From Ottelia alismoides (lineage: Eukaryota; Streptophyta; Magnoliopsida; Alismatales; Hydrocharitaceae), in contig JAZKJV010003132.1 of NCBI GenBank assembly GCA_037367405.1, positions 62,001 through 126,000 of the forward strand: 64,000 bases of DNA. The letters run 5' to 3'. Position 1 is the stretch's first letter. Each line of letters starts with the position of its first letter. Positions 58,023-64,000 of the stretch are shown piece by piece. The position numbers and the translations under genes were made by a program. Below the pieces are notes generated by a model. The model saw only the letters and a list, made by a program, of their open reading frames with translations. It did no database searches and was not told the DNA's origin.

Positions 58023-60540
58023 TGAAGGATATGGTTTAATCCTCAAGCGTATCACGGAAGCATGAGCGTTGTATCGAATACGACGATGAACGACTAGTCA
58101 AACTAGTCGTTCTGAGCAATAGAATTTAAAAAATTTTCATGCGATGAAACCACATGATCCATGAACGATTCTCGAATCGTTTCATCTAGAACCACAACAA
58201 GTATAAAGGAATACCTCTTGAAGCGTGGTTGATCGAGTCTCTACGAAAAGAGACCTCCTGGCTCAACTCTGATCGTCGGAGAAGAAGATTGCGAGCGCGG
58301 GGATGAGTCGTGTGATCCTTGCAATCCAACGAGTTGATCCAAGCACGGGGAACTCTTGATCATTTCGAACGAGATCGAACGTCTTCTTCGTAAGCGTAGC
58401 ACTCCAAGAAGACGGAGAACCGAAGAACGTCAAAGCGGCGGTGCGGTGGCGAGGGCGTCGACGGCTATTCTCCTCTAGGGTTTGGTGGACGGCCACCAAG
58501 GAGAGAGGAGAGGGGTTGGCGTGTATAAGAAAGAGAGAGAGAGAGATGTGATTCAAAAGCATAACCAAGAGAGCATGGTATGCCTCTCTATTTATAGGAT
58601 TTTGGGATCCATGGATCTCAATCCATGGGGCACATAAAATCAATGGATGAGATTGATTTATGCCTAATCCAATGGTCAAGATTGTTATTGGAAAAAACCA
58701 ACAACTTATGATTTAATTTAGATCGAATATATTTGGCAAATCAAATATACATCAATCCTAAAATTAAACCAATCAAATAATGGAGATTACCAACATGGAG
58801 ATTGCCTCCCCATGTTTCGTGGTGGACGACCACCAATTTCCATATTTGTTATGGTGGCTGTCCACTTGATTACAAGTGGGAGCAATCTCATGAGATTTCA
58901 TGAGATTGCATATCTCCATGGAAATCTCCTTTATTTAATCCAACAACTTTTGTTGTGATTTATTCTCCAAAAATAATTCATAATTAATTTTTCGAATATT
59001 GTAATCTTGCCATTGGAAATTTGTGAATCACATTCACAACCCAAAAAAAATATAATTTACATTTTCAATTAATTACACAACGTGTATGCAATACACATTA
59101 ATAATTAATTAACAAATATAAATTATAATCAGCTCTCTCTAATACATTATAAATCACATTTATAATAAATTTTAAATAATTGGATATTGCTATCCACATT
59201 ATTCTTATCCACAATAATTAAATCATATTTAATTACGTTGGATAATTTCCACACACATCAAGATAATTAAATCACATTTAATTATCAATTTCTTAATGCT
59301 TAGATCTATGGAATTATTCTTGAACCCTTTCAAGAATAATGTGATTTCTCCTTAGATACTTGGAGATAAGGACAGGGCGATTGTATTGTTCCACGTATAG
59401 TGACTTGGATATTGAGATCACATCTCAAATCCAGATCCTATGGACCTCCCATAGATGCTTGAATAAATCAAGGCCGTAAACCTAATCTTCTCATTGCATC
59501 TGAATCTCATTCACATCAATTTCCAATACATGGACTAAGATTAGGTCACTTCTCTACTAAGAGGAGTCACTAAAATCCAGACCTGTTTCATCACTCCCTC
59601 GGAATGGAAGCGTCATGGTTATACAATCGTTTATGATCATATCACCTCAGGTATTCCCAACACCTGTGCATCCTACATACTGGAAGACCTATGATCATTC
59701 TGAAGATGTAGATCACTTTTATACTATCATCTTCAGTGTTTGATCACTATGTTTCTCATTCTTGGTCATTGGGATTTGGTATAGATCATATGCTTTCACA
59801 AAGCATATATCTTACCTTCAAATTCATGTCATGCTTCCAAAGCATGACGACCATGCATGGAATTTGATCAGTCCCAATACCTCATGAGTGAGATCATGTC
59901 TCCCGGTTCACAAGTGAACCTGTATGATCCCTTTGAGAGACCATATTACTCATATGTCCTTACATGCACACCAGCTCGCCGGTGAGTAGACCTTGGTTAG
60001 GTCATCAACCTATTAGTCTGCCAAATGTACACATTCAGACATATTGCAACACATCTGTCTCTGGTCATAGGATGTGTGCCTATGCTGTGACAGTATTCAA
60101 CATAGTTCTTTGGTTATCTCGATCTCGTTAAATCAACCCATTGACTCAACTAATCTGATACCTCCGAATCACTATTCCCATGCAGAGGACCCGCATCAAG
60201 AGGTAGATCAGATATTAGCCTAATGAGAAAGGATTGCCATCTCCTACTCAGTCTGAAGATCATCACTTGACAATCATTTGATGATGCTTGATGAGTCCTC
60301 TATCTAACTCCTTAGATATTCATCAAGCATCAGCCTCTATGATTCAATGAATCAACAACTGTATGATTATCAAGTTGGCCATGGTACATAACCCTTATTG
60401 TACAGAGGGACCTTATAGTACATTCATTCAATCAATCTCAGAAAGGGAGTGAAACATAATCAATAACTTTTATTGATAAGTATTTTATTACAATAACATT
60501 TATTGCAGGAATGGTTCGCCTCGGGCTCACATTGCTAACA
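58023..60540 (-). repeat. Younger copia 3' LTR
   Basis: On the minus strand it starts TGTTAGCAATGTGAGCC (60540) after the polypurine tract and ends ...ATCCTTCA (58023); the left border could be up to 10 bases off. 2518 bp. Promoter at 58588, GA repeat at about 58531-58546. The 138-residue frame at 58263-58679 lies in this leader-proximal part and has no support as a gene. Confidence 0.82.
58588..58597 (-). promoter_or_regulatory. TATA box of the younger copia LTR
   Basis: CTATAAATAG on the minus strand, about 40-50 bases upstream of the GA-rich segment; a strong consensus core promoter. Confidence 0.65.
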
Positions 60541-60549
60541 ATCTCCCAC
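60541..60549 (-). other. Younger copia polypurine tract
   Basis: GTGGGAGAT on the minus strand immediately before the LTR start, the usual Tork-group tract. Confidence 0.85.
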
Positions 60550-60555
60550 TAGCCC

Positions 60556-61164
60556 TCAAAACCATTTAGGAACAATCCTTAAACCCATACTCATTACATG
60601 CTGGTCGAAAACCTTCTGTATCGGAGGTTTGGTAAGAGGATCAGCAACGTTGTCGGCAGAGGCCACCTTGGTGATGCTGATATCACCATGCTTTTGAATC
60701 TTCCGAATGATGTGGTATTTCCTTTCCACGTGCTTGCTCTTATGATGCCATCTGGGTTCCTTCGCCTGGGCAATGGCTCTCGTGTTATCACAGAGTAGCG
60801 GGATGGGGGTATCAGAGGAAGCTATTCCAAGCTCCAACACGAACTTGCGCAACCACACCGCCTCCTTTGCAGCATCCGATACGGCAATGTATTCAGCTTT
60901 AGTTGTTGAATCTGCTGTAGTGTCCTGCTTCTTGCTTCTCCAGCTCACAGCACCACCGTTCAACAGGAATTCAAACCCCGATGTCGACTTTCGATCATCA
61001 ATATCCGATTGGAAGTCAGAATATGTATATCCCAAGACTTGGAGATCACCATCTCCGTAGACCAAGATGTAATCTTGCGTCCATCTTAGATATTTAAATA
61101 TGTTCTTAACTGCATTCCAGTGTTGTTCTCCATAGCAGGATTGGTAACGACTTACCACTCCCAC
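60556..61164 (-). pseudogene. Younger copia RNase H region
   Basis: 202-residue open stretch from the end of the reverse transcriptase (VVSRYQSCYGEQHWNAVKNI) through the RNase H (GYTYSDFQSDIDDRKSTSGF, TADSTTKAEYIAVSDAAKEA, LLCDNTRAIAQAKEP, HVERKYHIIR) to the usual end DNVADPLTKP. Catalytic D, E and D positions are visible. It is open, but belongs to a polyprotein whose frame shifts at about 61160. Confidence 0.92.
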
Positions 61165-62110
61165 TGCATGCAGATATCTGGCCTAGTATACATCATAGCA
61201 TACATTAAGCTTCCTACAGCTGATGCATAAGGGTATCCAGCCATGGCTTTCTTTTCCTCAACAGTTTGAGGAGCCATTCCTTTAGACAGGTGGATACCAT
61301 GTCTTAAGGGTAGGAATCCTTTCTTGGAACTATCCATACGGAATCGTTCAAGAATCTTCTTAATGTATCCATGTTGTGACAATCCCAATGTCCTCTTCTT
61401 CCAGTTTCTGAACAACTTCAGACCCAAGATGTAAGAGGCTTCTCCAATATCTTTCATCTCAAAGGTATGGGATAGCCAAATCTTCACACTGGTCATCATC
61501 CCTGTATCATTCCCAATGATAAGGATGTCATCTACGTAAAGCATGATGAACACAATAACGCTCCCAGTAAGCTTCTTGTACACACAAGGTTCATCAGGAT
61601 TCTGCACAAAATCATAACTCTTTATGGTTTCATCAAATCTGATGTTCCGGCTATGAGAAGCTTGTTTAAGCCCATAGATGGATTTCTTTAGCTTGCATAC
61701 TTTGCCATCCTCAGTCATGAAGCCCTGGGGCTGCTCCATGTAGTTATCCTCCTCAAGGTATTCATTGAGGAAAGCCGTCTAGACGTCCGTCTGCCAGATG
61801 TCGTAGTCAAGATATGCAGCTATAGCTAGCAGTGTCCTGATGGATTTAAGCATAGCCACAGGAGAGAATCTCATCGTAGTCGATGCCTTCTCTCTGTGTG
61901 TAGCCCTTGACTACGAGCCGTGCCTTGAAAGTCTCTACTTTTCCATCAGGTCCCCTCTTTCTCTTGAAGATCCATTTACACTCAATGGGTTTTACCCCTT
62001 TAGGTGGATCCAAAGGGTCCATACACCATTCTAATGCATGGAGTCAATTTCTAACTTCATTGCTAGCATCCATCTATCCATGTCATGATCCGCGAGTGCT
62101 TCATCAAATG
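61152..62110 (-). pseudogene. Younger copia reverse transcriptase
   Basis: The open part 61152-61739 shows QPQGFMTEDGKVCKLKKSIY, IVFIMLYVDDILIIGNDTGM with the YVDD catalytic box, and PYASAVGSLMYAMMYTRPDI. Upstream to about 62110 the N-terminal part is recognisable in pieces (AFLNEYLEEDN, then DRWMLAMKLEIDSM) but has stops and shifts. Motif wording fits the Tork/Angela group. Confidence 0.9.
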
Positions 62111-63240
62111 AAGTAGGATCATTGTCAGTTTCGCTTGACACATGGAATCCATACCTTTCAGGTGGTGCAACCACCCTCGAACTCCTTCGAAGAGGTATGG
62201 GTGTTTCATCTTTATTTACCTCTTCAGTTTCTGGTCTAGGAAGCTCAGAATCTTCAGGGGATTCAATGAGTTCCTCTACTTCATTTTTGTCTTGACCTTT
62301 AAGGAAATCATCCTACAGAAATTTCACATCTCTAGAGACAAAAACCTTTTGGGTCTCAGGGTCATAGAGCTGGTATCCAATACCATCTTTAACATACCCA
62401 ATGAAGTAACACTCATGAGTGCGAGATTCTAGCTTACTTGCGTCCACGTTCTTCGCATGAACCAAACAACCTCAAACCCTCAAGTGATTAACACTAGGTT
62501 TGGTTCCATACCAGAGCTCATGAGGAGACTTAGGTACAGATTTGCTAGTAATCTTTTTCAGGATATATATTACAGTCTCTACTGCATATCCCGAGAAACT
62601 AAGTGGTAAATGTGCTTTGCTCATCATTGAATGGACCATATCCATGATGGTCCTGTTGAGTCTTTCATCAACACCGTTAAGTTGGGGAGTTCCAGGAGGA
62701 GTGAGATTGGAGACAATTCCATTCTCTTTAAGGTATTCCTTGATTTCATCTGAGAGGTACTCGCCACCTCAATCAGATCGAATCCGTTTAATCTTCCTAT
62801 CGGTTTGGTTCTCAACCAAAGCCATGAATTCTTTGAACTTCTCAAAGGTTTCAGATTTATGACGTAATAAGAAGACAAACCCGTATCGTGAATGGTCATC
62901 AATAAACGTCAAATAATATCGCTATCCATTTCGAGTCGCGGTACTGAAGGGACCACATACATCAGTATGTATTAGGTCAATAATACCTTCACATCTTGTA
63001 ACCTTGTTACGGAATGGCATCCAATTCATTTTTCCTTGAATACAATGTTCATAGGTAGGTAAAGATTGAACTTGTAGAAAATCCAAAGATCCATCCTTTA
63101 TCAATCTATTGATCCTATCAACATATAAATGACCAAGCCTTTGATGCCAAATCATATTTGAATGATTTTTATTCTCCCTGGATCTTTTAGGGTTTTTATC
63201 AGTGGTTGTAACATTCATGACATGCTCATTAATGCACAAT
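62111..63240 (-). pseudogene. Younger copia integrase
   Basis: GAG-pre-integrase finger IWHQRLGHLYVDRINRLI with CIQGKM; the first of the two cysteines of the CxxC pair reads Tyr (TYEHC). Core begins IDLIHTDVCGPF (63000-62940). Downstream the second Asp motif (RSD, followed at once by a stop), GGEYLSDEIKEYL and a VDERLNRT segment carrying the Glu are seen in minus-strand frames to about 62620, then the C-terminal part to the variable linker near 62110. Several stops and frameshifts. Confidence 0.85.
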
Positions 63241-63600
63241 TCATAGAGTCCACCAGAAGTCAAAATACCATCTGCAATATATTTATCATAATGATTTATG
63301 ACTAATTTATCACAGAAAAAGAAAGAATATCCACTTCTAACTAGCTTAGATACAGATATCAAATTCCATCTGACTTCAGGTACATAAAGACACTCTTTAA
63401 GTGCTAGGACTCTACCACTAGATAATGATAGTTGACAGGTCCCGACGGCGGCTGCAGCAATACATGCATCAGATCCTATGTGGATGACTATCTCCCCTTC
63501 TTCCAGATTTCTAATTTCCTGAAACAGTGCAAAAAATTGCATACATGAACAGAAGCACCAGAATCAACAACCCAACTTCCTTCTCGTCCAACGAGCAAAT
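63241..63600 (-). pseudogene. Younger copia protease
   Basis: WVVDSGASVHVCN holds the catalytic DSG and ends in the frame 63488-63994; the rest (GSDACIAAAAVGTCQLSL, LKECLYVPEVRWNLISVSKL) is in the frame 62922-63542. A frameshift in the overlap near 63500-63540 separates them. Confidence 0.88.
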
Positions 63601-64000
63601 AGTTTTCAATGATAAAAGTAGATTTCATACCTGCTGGGGCTTTACCTTTGTCGACCGACTTCAGGTATTCCGGGCAGTTACGCCTCCAGTGCCCCAGTTT
63701 CTTGCAGTGGTGACAGACGTCAGTTTTCTTCGATGCTATCAGTGTGGATGCATTGGAAGATGAGCCAACACCTTGTCCCTTCTTCTTTCTCTTCTGGGCC
63801 GGGCCCTTCGTAGAACATTGCTTGTGACGGCACTTCCCTCTGACCTGTGCAACAATTGCACTGCCAATGGGACCATCTTTCTTCATCACTCCCTCTGCAG
63901 ACTTCAATGCAGCAAGAAGTCCAGCATTCATCAATTCCAATTTGTTCACGTGGAATGAAACCACAAAGTTATTGAAAGACTTGGGCAAAGACAACAGAAT
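63601..64000 (-). pseudogene. Younger copia Gag, C-terminal part (runs off the window)
   Basis: LPKSFNNFVVSFHVNKLELM at the window edge belongs to the capsid; downstream a basic region (GPAQKRKKKGQG) leads to the CCHC zinc knuckle CHHCKKLGHWRRNC (about 63676-63717) that binds element RNA. The N-terminal part, leader, primer site and 5' LTR lie beyond 64000. Confidence 0.9.

Noticed and set aside
58263..58679. 138-residue minus-strand frame as a gene
   Set aside because: It covers the TATA box and leader start of the copia LTR and is not kept in the older LTR copy.

Overview
This is a plant (angiosperm) nuclear genome window made almost entirely of nested, decayed LTR retrotransposons. No host gene is supported. 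The evidence for a plant is a set of Ty3/gypsy polyproteins with Athila-type reverse transcriptase and integrase, primer sites that match the 3' end of plant tRNA-Asp, and a Ty1/copia element of Tork/Angela type. The species cannot be told from the sequence.

Layout. (1) 1-4850: element A, an Athila-like relic with the end of a 5' LTR, a tRNA-Asp primer site, 2.6 kb of non-coding interior and the head of a 3' LTR. (2) 4850-12600: element M, minus strand, an Athila-like gag-pol in pieces with its own primer site and LTR; it interrupts an integrase gene. (3) 12601-18947: element D, the 3' part of an Athila-like element (integrase end, hairpin array, polypurine tract, 3.45 kb LTR). (4) 18948-19308: unassigned. 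(5) 19309-19560 and 54656-56931: two halves of one copia LTR, split by a 35 kb compound insertion flanked by the 5 bp duplication CGGGC. (6) Inside that block: element B (19561-23082 and 40324-48266), apparently a non-autonomous relative whose long reading frame keeps a protease-like fold but has no reverse transcriptase or integrase; element C (23083-40323), a nearly complete 17.2 kb Athila-like element nested in B's leader, flanked by TCCGT/TCTGT; and region E (48267-54650), a scrambled set of protease, leader, gag, primer sites and LTR pieces in both orientations. (7) 56932-58022: coding remnant of the older copia. (8) 58023-64000: a younger copia on the minus strand, running off the right edge.

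How the parts relate. C carries the autonomous set Gag, protease, reverse transcriptase, RNase H and integrase in one frame, now broken by stops and frameshifts. A, B and D share with C the primer-site type, the LTR-start sequence and an unusual array of hairpins that each end in a polypurine-tract-like AAGTATAGGGGG, placed just after the coding region. A and B lack their own polymerase and may have been mobilised by C-like relatives. The relative order of insertions is: older copia, then the B/E block in its LTR, then C in B; the younger copia separately hit the older copia's reverse transcriptase; M hit D's integrase.
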